Assembly (NCBI RefSeq): GCF_004138325.1
Contig: NZ_SBLB01000001.1
Location: 930,001-994,000 of the forward strand
DNA length: 64,000 bases
Source: Spirosoma sordidisoli
GTDB taxonomy: Bacteria; Bacteroidota; Bacteroidia; Cytophagales; Spirosomataceae
Direction of reading: 5' to 3'
The translations under genes and the position numbers were made by a program. The notes below the pieces were generated by a model. It saw only the letters and a program-made list of their open reading frames with translations. It made no database searches and was not told the origin of the DNA. Positions 9,264-17,900 of the stretch are shown here, piece by piece (positions within the stretch are counted from its first letter, which is position 1; the number at the start of each line of letters is the position of its first letter).

Positions 9264-9937
9264 TGCAAGTTCATGTTGTGGACATAAGCAGTTGGACGGC
9301 CAGTTTCCGATACCCTAATCTGATCAGTGGTGTTCAACCGACGCTTGAAGTGCCACCGGTCAGTACAGTACTGGGGTTGATTAATGCAGCCGCAGGACAG
9401 TATTTGAGCCATCAGGAGCTTAAATTGGGCTACTATTTTCAGTTCGAAGCCAAGGCGTCTGACCTGGAAACCATCTACCAAATTGACAGTAATAATGGTA
9501 GAGCCACGAACAACGCTAAGTCGAACATCATCCGGCGTGAGTTCCTATATAATGCAAAGCTCAAAATCTACCTGACCGATAAAATCCTGGCTGATTTTTT
9601 CCGGCAGCCTTACTATCCTTTAGTGCTTGGGCGGATGAATGATCTGGCGACTGTCGACCAAATAACAACCGTTGACTTGCCTGAAGTGGCGTACTCGTCT
9701 CGCATAGCCGGCCAGGTAATACCGTTCAGAGAGAACCATCTGGCCGGTCAGATTCAGGCACTACCTAAATACTTTACAGACACGTTTCCCCGTCAGAACG
9801 TAGGAACAGAGCCGTATTCCGTCATTAGCTACCTCACGCCAGTCAAGGGTAATTTATCGGCTATTCATGACGAAAAGGTAGGCAAAGAAGGAGTTGATAT
9901 TTATCTGCACCAATTAGATTTCTCTGAATATGACTAA
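9263..9937 (+). CDS. cas5: Type I-B Cascade subunit Cas5 (Cas5t-like)
   Basis: The product is 224 aa from ATG 9263. A longer reading from 9233 exists but uses a non-ATG codon and runs inside cas7; ATG 9263 overlaps the cas7 stop in a TGATG pattern and begins the first beta strand (MQVHVVDISSWTASFRYP). Cas5 is a RAMP protein that caps the 5' handle of crRNA and joins it to Cas8 and Cas7. The motif with the conserved Cas5 phrase is TLEVPPVSTVLGLINAA at residues ~27-43. The 3' end overlaps cas3 by 8 bases. Confidence 0.92.
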   Translation: MQVHVVDISSWTASFRYPNLISGVQPTLEVPPVSTVLGLINAAAGQYLSHQELKLGYYFQFEAKASDLETIYQIDSNNGRATNNAKSNIIRREFLYNAKLKIYLTDKILADFFRQPYYPLVLGRMNDLATVDQITTVDLPEVAYSSRIAGQVIPFRENHLAGQIQALPKYFTDTFPRQNVGTEPYSVISYLTPVKGNLSAIHDEKVGKEGVDIYLHQLDFSEYD

Positions 9938-12266
9938 GCCGTATGATGAAATTCTAGCTAAGTCAGAACCAAGGCTCACCTTACAGGAACATGTTGACGA
10001 TTGCTTGCTGATCTGGGAAAGATTGCAAACTATTTTTCCTCAGATCAGCAAGCTACAACTCTCGTATGATTTTTGGCGAGTACTGCATCTTGCTATTGTT
10101 TGCCATGATCTGGGGAAAGGGCACATTGATTTTCAGAAGGTATTACGTGGTGAATCGAACCAATGGCGTAAGCAGCGGCACGAATTGTTTTCACTACCGT
10201 TCATCGATGGGTTAGAAGAGGACAAGCCTATTCGGGAGCTAATTCGATTAGTTGTAGCAGGACATCACAAAGATTACGAGCAGCTTTGGCTGAAATATAT
10301 CTGTGATTTCTATCAATCTGACGATGATGCGTTTGGACTGCCGGGGGCAGATGGTCGTCTTGATTACGAAGGCGAGTTCCGTCGAAACGTTCGTGAGAAA
10401 TTACTGATTCAGTTAGCCGCTGACGAGTACGGTGTCAAGCTCGGTAAATTTTCTGTTCGGCATCCCGAGCAGGTAGTCCTCTCTTATCAGGGACAGATCA
10501 GCAAAATGAATACGTCCAATCCAGCGTATATTGAGTTGCTGCTTTTGTTTGGCGGGCTAAAGCATTGCGACCATCTGGGCTCTGCCCGAGTTAAAGAATT
10601 GTTATGTATTTCTGATGAACAGTTTCAGTTTCTGGATCAGAAGCGCATAAATCTTAGAGCGAAAGGGGCTGACTTTTATGATCATCAATTGTCCTGTGCG
10701 AGCGTCATAGGTAACCTGATTCTTACGTCGCCAACTGGTTCGGGCAAAACAGAAAGTGCCATTATCTGGCTACGTCAGCAAATGAAGCACTTCGGCCAAG
10801 GGCGGGTTTTCTACATCCTACCATTCACGGCTTCCATCAACGCGATGTACGAGCGGCTTGGCAGAGAAATGGGTCAGCCATACGTCGGAATGCTACACGG
10901 CAAACTCAGTGATTATCTGTATGACTACTTTGATGATTTCCAATATTCGCTTAGTCAGAAAAAAGAGAAGATTGATGAGCTAAAGGACAAGTTCAAAACG
11001 CTTGTTACGCCCGTCAAAGTGGTAACACCGTTTCAGCTATTAAAACACTTGTTTGGCTTAAAAGGCTTTGAGCAAGGTCTGTTTGAGATGGTAGGTAGCT
11101 ACTTCATCTTCGACGAAATTCACGCGTATAGTCCTGACGTGTTTGCCCAGATCAAGGTGTTGCTTCAATACGCTGTGAAGCATCTCTATGTCAAGGTAAT
11201 GGTCATGACGGCGACCATGCCAACGTTTCTGAAAAAAGAGTTGGAAGAAGCCATTGGTGAGTTTACGGAGATCAAAGCATCGGATAGTCTATACAGTCAA
11301 TTCGTTCGCCACCGGCTTCAATTGCAGGAAGGGCTATTAACGGAGAATCTTAGCCTGATTCGGAAAGCGTTGAATGTCGGAAAAAAAGTGCTGGTCGTTT
11401 GTAATACCGTTAAAAATGCACAGTTAGTTTTCAATGAACTGAGAGAGGATTGCGACAACGCCGTTCTTTTACACAGTGCATTCAACGGGGTAGATCGAAC
11501 TCAACATGAATTGGCGTTAAAGCGTGGTGAAGAGGACGGATCGATAAAACTTTTAGTTGGAACACAAGCTATTGAAGTCAGCTTAGATATTGACTACGAT
11601 CTGATTTTCACCGAACCAGCTCCCATTGATGCACTCATTCAACGATTTGGGCGCGTAAATCGAAAGCGAGAAAAAGGGGAAAGCCCAGTGATTGTTTTTC
11701 GGGAATCTAATCCGACAGATCGATACATTTATCCTACCGAGATCGTAGCACTTACGATTAATGCCTTTGAAAAAATTATCGCCGAAAAAGCTGGTGTTAT
11801 AGAGGAAGGAAAGCTACAGCAGTATATTGATTTCGTTTATCCAGACTGGCAACCTAAGCAGAAAGAGCAGTTCGATCTAATTTACGATCGATTATCTGTG
11901 TCGTCAGAGCAACTTGTTCCTATGTATCGATCTAAATTGGGAGAGGAGGACTTCTACAAACAATTTGATGGAATAAAGGTACTGCCGGTAATTTTACAAG
12001 AAGCTTATATTCAGCGGCTGAGCCAGTTTGATTTTATTGGCGCAGAGAGCCTTAAGGTGCAAGTTCGTAAAAATAAGTTTGCTCAGTTGATGCGAGAGAA
12101 TGATCAGAATCTTCAGGCGCAGATGTACTCTATCGAAAAGAAAGATGGTTCGCTTCTTGAAATAAAGTATTTCATTTTGACCAAGAAATACGATCCTGAG
12201 TTTGGGCTTCTTTACGATCAGCAAGAGGAGTGGACCGATACATCTGGCTTTGATTTTGATTCATGA
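9930..12266 (+). CDS. cas3: CRISPR-associated helicase/nuclease Cas3 (HD-helicase fusion)
   Basis: The product is 778 aa and contains both catalytic parts. The N-terminal HD nuclease has His21, the HD pair His59-Asp60 (CHDLGKGH), His84 and the pair His112-His113. The C-terminal SF2 helicase has Walker A SPTGSGKT at 267-274, the DExH box DEIH at 395-398, motif III TAT at 427-429, and motif VI in FGRVNRKRE near residue 575. Cas3 is recruited by target-bound Cascade, nicks the displaced strand and degrades it while moving 3' to 5'. The start overlaps cas5 by 8 bases and the end overlaps cas4 by 4 (ATGA). No frameshift or lost motif was seen, so interference looks intact. I counted 23 G/C in 60 bases at 11401-11460, well below the flanking genes. 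Confidence 0.96.
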   Translation: MTKPYDEILAKSEPRLTLQEHVDDCLLIWERLQTIFPQISKLQLSYDFWRVLHLAIVCHDLGKGHIDFQKVLRGESNQWRKQRHELFSLPFIDGLEEDKPIRELIRLVVAGHHKDYEQLWLKYICDFYQSDDDAFGLPGADGRLDYEGEFRRNVREKLLIQLAADEYGVKLGKFSVRHPEQVVLSYQGQISKMNTSNPAYIELLLLFGGLKHCDHLGSARVKELLCISDEQFQFLDQKRINLRAKGADFYDHQLSCASVIGNLILTSPTGSGKTESAIIWLRQQMKHFGQGRVFYILPFTASINAMYERLGREMGQPYVGMLHGKLSDYLYDYFDDFQYSLSQKKEKIDELKDKFKTLVTPVKVVTPFQLLKHLFGLKGFEQGLFEMVGSYFIFDEIHAYSPDVFAQIKVLLQYAVKHLYVKVMVMTATMPTFLKKELEEAIGEFTEIKASDSLYSQFVRHRLQLQEGLLTENLSLIRKALNVGKKVLVVCNTVKNAQLVFNELREDCDNAVLLHSAFNGVDRTQHELALKRGEEDGSIKLLVGTQAIEVSLDIDYDLIFTEPAPIDALIQRFGRVNRKREKGESPVIVFRESNPTDRYIYPTEIVALTINAFEKIIAEKAGVIEEGKLQQYIDFVYPDWQPKQKEQFDLIYDRLSVSSEQLVPMYRSKLGEEDFYKQFDGIKVLPVILQEAYIQRLSQFDFIGAESLKVQVRKNKFAQLMRENDQNLQAQMYSIEKKDGSLLEIKYFILTKKYDPEFGLLYDQQEEWTDTSGFDFDS

Positions 12267-12775
12267 CCATCACCGGCACGTATATCAAATACTACATGGT
12301 TTGCCACCGGAAAACCTGGTTGTTTCACCATAAGATCGAGATGGAGCACACGTCGGAGCTGGTCGCAGAAGGCTCGTTCATTGGAGAGAAATCATACCCC
12401 CAGCGCGCTGAACGCTATCGGGAACTTCTACTCGACGGCTCTAAAATCGACTTCTACGACCCCAATGACAAAGTGGTGCATGAAATAAAGAAGTCCGATA
12501 AGTTGGAGCATTCGCATGTGGCTCAGGTACAGTTTTACCTGTATCTGCTTCGTAAAAACGGCATCGAGGGCGCTACCGGATTGATCGAGTACCCCAAGCT
12601 TCGGCAGACGCAGGCCGTCCGGCTCGAAGTCGAGGATATTCCAGTAGTGGAAGAGTGGATTCGGGATATTGAACGAATCGTGGATAGTGAGCAGTGTCCG
12701 GGCCGGATCAGCAAATCGAAATGCCGGTCGTGCAGTTATTTTGATTTCTGCTATGTCGAAGAATCCAGTGAATAA
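12263..12775 (+). CDS. cas4: CRISPR-associated exonuclease Cas4
   Basis: The product is 170 aa, a stand-alone Cas4 of the usual small size. The iron-sulphur ligands are Cys14 near the N-terminus and the cluster Cys154, Cys157 and Cys163 at the C-terminus (CRSCSYFDFC). The RecB-like nuclease core is visible as Asp63 (GSKIDFYD), Glu74 and Lys76 (HEIKKSDK), and QVQFYLYLL. Cas4 trims prespacers and selects the PAM end together with Cas1-Cas2. It overlaps cas3 by 4 bases. A 63-base gap with a hairpin separates it from the kinase-like gene, in contrast with the tight packing upstream. Confidence 0.94.
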   Translation: MTITGTYIKYYMVCHRKTWLFHHKIEMEHTSELVAEGSFIGEKSYPQRAERYRELLLDGSKIDFYDPNDKVVHEIKKSDKLEHSHVAQVQFYLYLLRKNGIEGATGLIEYPKLRQTQAVRLEVEDIPVVEEWIRDIERIVDSEQCPGRISKSKCRSCSYFDFCYVEESSE

Positions 12776-12778
12776 AAT

Positions 12779-12820
12779 CGAACAGCCGAAGCGGAGCAAT
12801 AGCTACCGCCCAGCTGTTCG
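12779..12820 (+). other. Intercistronic hairpin between cas4 and the kinase-like gene
   Basis: CGAACAGC (12779-12786) pairs perfectly with GCTGTTCG (12813-12820) across a 26-base loop. The stem starts 3 bases after the cas4 stop and ends 18 bases before the kinase-like start. No T tract follows (TTCTGTTCTC), so it is more likely a processing, stability or translation-control element than a strong terminator. Confidence 0.4.
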
Positions 12821-12838
12821 TTCTGTTCTCTACCCAGT

Positions 12839-13372
12839 ATGAAATATCCTCGTCAACTGTCGGCCGGTGCAAACAACGCGGTCATTGCTGTATCGAAAAC
12901 CGAAGTAGCTAAGCTATTTACGGGTGATACGCGCTCCGATATTGGTTCAGAAGCCGAAAAGATAAAGTTCGCCAACACAATTAATGATTTGGTGGTCAGG
13001 TTTATCCGACTCGATTACAGTGAAGAACTTCAGGCCGAAATGCTGGTCATGGAGCGTATTCGTCCGTTTGACTACCGGGCTTACGAAATTGAACGTCGGG
13101 AATTATGGTATGATGTGTTTGTCGATGAGCTGACGGCCTTACATCAGGCGGGGTTTGTTCATCGAGATTTAAAGCCGAGACGTCGGCCCGGGCTTTCTGA
13201 TCTGGGCGGCCTGGCGTTTGATAATATTCTGCTCACCGAACACGGCCTACGGCTGATCGATGTAGGCATATCGGCCTTGAAATGGCAGGTGGGCGAGCGG
13301 ATTTTTGCCAGATACCTGGACGTTGAACAAACCGAACTGGTACAGTTTCGGGATTATTTTTTGAACAGATAA
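12839..13372 (+). CDS. Minimal protein-kinase-like protein inside the cas operon
   Basis: The product is 177 aa and is not a known core Cas protein. The kinase fold is suggested by a short N-lobe with a VAIK-like lysine (Lys25 in TEVAKLF), a candidate helix-C glutamate (Glu38 or Glu40), and a hinge near MERIRPF (71-77). The HRD motif is His108-Arg109-Asp110, followed by LKP. Asn129 lies in DNILLTEHG and a DFG-equivalent Asp141 lies in RLIDVG. Between Pro113 and Asp128 there are 14 extra residues (RRRPGLSDLGGLAF); without them the loop would read HRDLKP-DNILL. After Asp141 only 36 residues remain, so the helical C-lobe is almost absent. It could be a small active kinase, a pseudokinase or a decayed gene. 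It lies 63 bases after cas4 and 48 before cas1, on the same strand. Fold assignment is moderately sure; role is unknown. Confidence 0.65.
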   Translation: MKYPRQLSAGANNAVIAVSKTEVAKLFTGDTRSDIGSEAEKIKFANTINDLVVRFIRLDYSEELQAEMLVMERIRPFDYRAYEIERRELWYDVFVDELTALHQAGFVHRDLKPRRRPGLSDLGGLAFDNILLTEHGLRLIDVGISALKWQVGERIFARYLDVEQTELVQFRDYFLNR

Positions 13373-13420
13373 GGCCGCGTATAACAGTATTTGTCCCTGC
13401 CTCTTCGCCACATCAACTTT

Positions 13421-14428
13421 ATGAAACAAACCAAATACCTCTTCAACGCTGGCCGCATGAGTCGTAAGGATAACACGTTGAAGTTTACGCCAGTAGACGA
13501 AGCCGGTCATGAAGGCCAGCCGCGCTATCTGCCCATTGAGCAGGTGTCGGACCTGTATGTCTTCGGCAGTCTGGACGCCAACTCGGCCCTTTATAACTTT
13601 CTGGGTAAGGAAGGCATCGCCGTTCATTTCTTCGACTATTATGAGCATTACACCGGTTCATTTATGCCCCGTGAGTATTTGCTGGCGGGCAAAATGCAGG
13701 TCGAGCAAACCCGGTACTATCTGTCGCCCAAAAAGCGGATCGCCATTGCCCGAACGTTTGTCGAAGGGGCTGCCTGCAACATCCTGCGGGTGCTGAAGTA
13801 TTACAACAATCGGCAAAAAGACCTGGAAACGGCCGTTGCCACGGTAGAGCAACTGCTGGCGAGCGTACCGACCGCCCCGGACGTACCGGCGCTGATGGGC
13901 CTCGAAGGCAACATCCGCCAGACGTATTATAGCTGTTTCGATGCCATTGTTGGAGAGACATTCTGTCTGGATGGCCGAAGCAAACGCCCGCCCCAAAACG
14001 AGTTGAACGCGCTGATTTCGTTCGGGAATATGCTCTGTTATACGGCCTGTCTGAGCATGATCTATCATACGCAGCTGAACCCGACAATCAGCTTTCTGCA
14101 CGAGCCAGGGGCGCGTCGGTATTCGCTGGCGCTGGACATGGCCGAGATTTTCAAGCCGATCCTGGTCGACCGGCTCATCTTTCGGATGGTGAACAAGCGG
14201 CAGCTACAGGCGTCGGACTTTAGGGTCGAGGTGGGCGGCTGTGTGATGAAGGAAGCGGCCCGCAAACGATTTCTGGAGGAGTTCGACGCTGCGCTGAAGG
14301 AAACGATCAAACACCGGTCGCTGGGTCGGAGCGTGAGTTACCGACACCTGATCAAGCTGGAGTGCTACAAGCTTCAGAAGCATTTGCTGGGGATCGAGGA
14401 GTACAAACCATTCAAGGCCTGGTGGTAA
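13421..14428 (+). CDS. cas1: CRISPR-associated integrase/endonuclease Cas1 (type I-B)
   Basis: The product is 335 aa from ATG 13421. An upstream in-frame TTG at 13391 is rejected because MKQTKYLFNAG is the usual I-B Cas1 start. The metal-binding catalytic residues are in place: Glu162 (GLEGNIR), His227 (SFLHEPG) and Glu242 within LALDMAEIFKP (with Asp239). Cas1 forms a heterohexamer with Cas2 and inserts new spacers next to the leader. It follows the kinase-like gene by 48 bases. The DNA is GC-rich; I counted 42 G/C in 60 bases at 13861-13920, in sharp contrast with cas8 to cas3. Confidence 0.96.
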   Translation: MKQTKYLFNAGRMSRKDNTLKFTPVDEAGHEGQPRYLPIEQVSDLYVFGSLDANSALYNFLGKEGIAVHFFDYYEHYTGSFMPREYLLAGKMQVEQTRYYLSPKKRIAIARTFVEGAACNILRVLKYYNNRQKDLETAVATVEQLLASVPTAPDVPALMGLEGNIRQTYYSCFDAIVGETFCLDGRSKRPPQNELNALISFGNMLCYTACLSMIYHTQLNPTISFLHEPGARRYSLALDMAEIFKPILVDRLIFRMVNKRQLQASDFRVEVGGCVMKEAARKRFLEEFDAALKETIKHRSLGRSVSYRHLIKLECYKLQKHLLGIEEYKPFKAWW

Positions 14429-14453
14429 ATTAATTTTGAATGAGCGAATGCGT

Positions 14454-14515
14454 GATTGAGTGCATACTCATTGAGCAGCTTTTCACTCAATCGCTTATCC
14501 ACTCAATCACTCAAT
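14454..14515. repeat. Short ACTCAATC repeats and inverted copies between cas1 and cas2
   Basis: CACTCAAT appears at 14484, 14500 and 14508 (with C following the first two), and its complement GATTGAGTG lies at 14454-14462. The copies can pair to form a stem over the 93-base cas1-cas2 gap. The unit may bind a protein, bring the cas2 start into a hairpin, or be simple sequence drift. Confidence 0.45.
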
Positions 14516-14521
14516 AAAAAC

Positions 14522-14785
14522 ATGTACGTAATCCTGGTGTATGACATGGGGCAGAAGCGGGTCGGCAAAATGCTGAAGCTCTGTCGGCGGTACCTGAACT
14601 GGATACAGAATTCTGTTTTCGAGGGTGAGATGACGGAGGTACAGCTAAAGGAACTTCTTTACGAAGCCCGGCGAATTATGCGTGAGGACGAGGACAGCCT
14701 GATTCTGTTCAAGAACCGCGACCAGAAGTGGCTCGATAAGGAGATTGTGGGTGTAGAACGGCAGTCGACGGATAATTTTTTGTAG
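14522..14785 (+). CDS. cas2: CRISPR-associated protein Cas2
   Basis: The product is 87 aa from ATG 14522. A longer in-frame reading from 14456 is low-complexity repeat sequence (SLSSFSLNRLSTQSL) and is rejected. The first strand MYVILVYDMGQKRVGK with Asp8 is the typical Cas2 ferredoxin start. The helix WIQNSVFEGEMTEVQLKEL and the C-terminal strand are also typical. Cas2 is the central dimer of the Cas1-Cas2 integrase. It is the last cas gene and faces the leader and array. Confidence 0.96.
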   Translation: MYVILVYDMGQKRVGKMLKLCRRYLNWIQNSVFEGEMTEVQLKELLYEARRIMREDEDSLILFKNRDQKWLDKEIVGVERQSTDNFL

Positions 14786-14883
14786 GGGGAAATGTCGTCG
14801 GTCTGGCCGAACCTGTTCATTGACATGTTGTAGAATCAGGAAGAAAAGCCTTGTTTGCAGGTAAGCGACTGACAATGAGCCGT

Positions 14884-14928
14884 CGTCGATCGCCGGGCCT
14901 TTTCGTAGTATTGGCGATCGACGATTTT
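14884..14928 (+). terminator. Intrinsic terminator after cas2
   Basis: CGTCGATCGCC (14884-14894) and GGCGATCGACG (14913-14923) form an 11-bp perfect stem with an 18-base loop, followed by A and TTTTT. It is placed to end the cas mRNA inside the leader. Confidence 0.75.
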
Positions 14929-14949
14929 TCATTCCAGAATAAGAGTATC

Positions 14950-14983
14950 AAAGTGTCTTGGGACAATCTCAAGGCACTTTTTT
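14950..14983 (+). terminator. Second hairpin with T tract just before the first CRISPR repeat
   Basis: AAAGTGTCTTG (14950-14960) pairs with CAAGGCACTTT (14970-14980) with one G-T wobble and a 9-base loop; the T run spans 14978-14983. It looks like an intrinsic terminator but lies only 16 bases from repeat 1, where it could also be a leader recognition structure for spacer insertion. Confidence 0.55.
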
Positions 14984-14999
14984 AGTACTAATTTCACGC

Positions 15000-17900
15000 C
15001 TTCTAATCGTACCTGAGTGGAATTGAAATGCGAACTACCGGGGTGACAATGGATTCGAAGAAGCGCTTCTAATCGTACCTGAGTGGAATTGAAATTAGAT
15101 GGTCAGTTTAACCGGGCTGGGAAAGTCCTGCGCCTTCTAATCGTACCTGAGTGGAATTGAAATGTCGAGATAGATCAGCCGGTCGAGCGCATTGGTCAGC
15201 CTTCTAATCGTACCTGAGTGGAATTGAAATCGAAGTAGCCGCCCTCGAAGCGGCCAAACAGCGCGCTTCTAATCGTACCTGAGTGGAATTGAAATAGTAG
15301 TCTACGCTGCTCCAGCCGGTCGAGTAGCGTCCTTCTAATCGTACCTGAGTGGAATTGAAATGGAGAAAAACGACAACAGCCCCAGCCTGACCGCTCCTTC
15401 TAATCGTACCTGAGTGGAATTGAAATTCTTCGAGACTATAGGCAGGCATGGCCCGGTGAAAGCTTCTAATCGTACCTGAGTGGAATTGAAATAAATTCGG
15501 GATTACCTGCCCGTCGCCCCCGATTTTGCTTCTAATCGTACCTGAGTGGAATTGAAATAAATCGTATGAAATACCGGCTCTACCACGTCGTAGCCTTCTA
15601 ATCGTACCTGAGTGGAATTGAAATGCGGGCAACACGGGCACCATTACGGTGGTACTGGCCTTCTAATCGTACCTGAGTGGAATTGAAATGGGCTTATCCG
15701 CACCGTAGCCGTTGGTGAACTCGACTTCTAATCGTACCTGAGTGGAATTGAAATAAGGCTGCAAGGATGCTAACGAAGTACAGCAAAAGCACTTCTAATC
15801 GTACCTGAGTGGAATTGAAATCCTGTCCTGGGCAACGGATACGGTAGAGCGAATAATCTTCTAATCGTACCTGAGTGGAATTGAAATGGCGCACAGCCTG
15901 GCCGACTCGCTAACCCGTAGACTTCTAATCGTACCTGAGTGGAATTGAAATAGAGTACCCCGTAACACCCCCACTCAACCTAAGAGACTTCTAATCGTAC
16001 CTGAGTGGAATTGAAATCTCGAAACGCGCATTGGCGGTTACGTACTGCACATCCTTCTAATCGTACCTGAGTGGAATTGAAATTTGCCGGTAGACGCGTC
16101 AACCATACGCGCCATGTGGCTTCTAATCGTACCTGAGTGGAATTGAAATTTTGAAGAATACATTACGGCGCGGGTCCTGGCTAACTTCTAATCGTACCTG
16201 AGTGGAATTGAAATTAGGGCAGAATAACTTTTTGATTCGCAAATTCTACCTTCTAATCGTACCTGAGTGGAATTGAAATGGGGCCAGTACGTGCCAGGCT
16301 AACAGCATCCGGCCGGCTTCTAATCGTACCTGAGTGGAATTGAAATACTATGTACTACACATGCCAGATGGTAGCCAGCAGGTCTTCTAATCGTACCTGA
16401 GTGGAATTGAAATACCCCTGACCGCGCAGCACGTCGCGGATACGTTTTCCTTCTAATCGTACCTGAGTGGAATTGAAATACCTGGAAAAACGCGCCCGGA
16501 TGAGCGCCGACGAAACTTCTAATCGTACCTGAGTGGAATTGAAATTGTTTGAAACGCGAAAAAGGGTAGCGTTTCAAACGCCTTCTAATCGTACCTGAGT
16601 GGAATTGAAATGCTCATCGACAAGTTTAGTAACGGCATTACCTCGCCTTCTAATCGTACCTGAGTGGAATTGAAATAGGCAATGCCCCGGCCTTATCGAA
16701 ACTCCTCTCAGGTCTTCTAATCGTACCTGAGTGGAATTGAAATAACCACGACAGCCGGAACCGCGCAGGACACAGACGCTTCTAATCGTACCTGAGTGGA
16801 ATTGAAATGGCTGAACTGCCGGGCGGCTGGGATAAATGGTCTACCTTCTAATCGTACCTGAGTGGAATTGAAATTTCGGCGGTATCCGCCAGGTGCCAGG
16901 CGGCTTCGGCCTTCTAATCGTACCTGAGTGGAATTGAAATGGCGAAACCGACGACGACACCGGCCACACCAAATCGCTTCTAATCGTACCTGAGTGGAAT
17001 TGAAATTCGATCAGGAGCCACCGCCTGGATACCAGCGCAATCACTTCTAATCGTACCTGAGTGGAATTGAAATCTCGTTCAACTCGAACGCCCGCGTGAT
17101 CGTCTCCAACCTTCTAATCGTACCTGAGTGGAATTGAAATATGCCGATAAAGACCAGCGCGATATACACCGCCCGGCTTCTAATCGTACCTGAGTGGAAT
17201 TGAAATTTTTCGCTGGCGTACTTTTCGGCAATACCCCGCTCGGCTTCTAATCGTACCTGAGTGGAATTGAAATGCGTTTTTTCTTGCTGAGTCCGAGCGC
17301 GGGCGCGATCTTCTAATCGTACCTGAGTGGAATTGAAATTGATGATTCTAACCCGGCCGGTATTGAAGCAATCGCACTTCTAATCGTACCTGAGTGGAAT
17401 TGAAATGCCCTTTAACACGTAAAACAAACTGCCCGTTAAAGCTTCTAATCGTACCTGAGTGGAATTGAAATCGAATACAAGAACGCGTTCTTCACCGAAG
17501 CCGCCTGCTTCTAATCGTACCTGAGTGGAATTGAAATGCGTATGACGACAAGCGCGACACCGTACGCATTAACTTCTAATCGTACCTGAGTGGAATTGAA
17601 ATAAATCAAACTGCTACCCACCCCTGAACAGGCACAAGCTTCTAATCGTACCTGAGTGGAATTGAAATCGAATACAAGAACGCGTTCTTCACCGAAGCCG
17701 CCTGCTTCTAATCGTACCTGAGTGGAATTGAAATAACGAAAACCAAAACCAAAACCCGCCCCCACTTCTAATCGTACCTGAGTGGAATTGAAATTTACGC
17801 AGCACGGTACTGGGAATGACAACCGGATAACCTTCTAATCGTACCTGAGTGGAATTGAAATGCCAAACTGGCGCTGGTGGCCAAGCTGCTCAACTACTTC

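Larger units (their letters stand above)
14786..14999 (+). promoter_or_regulatory. CRISPR leader
   Basis: These 214 bases lie between cas2 and the first repeat, on the side opposite to the degenerate last repeat, so this is the leader. It holds a strong terminator-like hairpin (14884-14928) and a second hairpin with a T run (14950-14983) that ends 16 bases before repeat 1. New spacers are expected to enter at base 15000. I could not find a clear TAnnTTTG promoter downstream of the hairpins; a start upstream of them or read-through from cas2 is possible. Confidence 0.8.

Noticed and set aside
14786..14880. TTGACA (in TTGACATGTTGTAGAAT) as a sigma70-type promoter in the leader
   Set aside because: The spacing to TAGAAT is only 5 bases, and Bacteroidota do not use the E. 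coli consensus.
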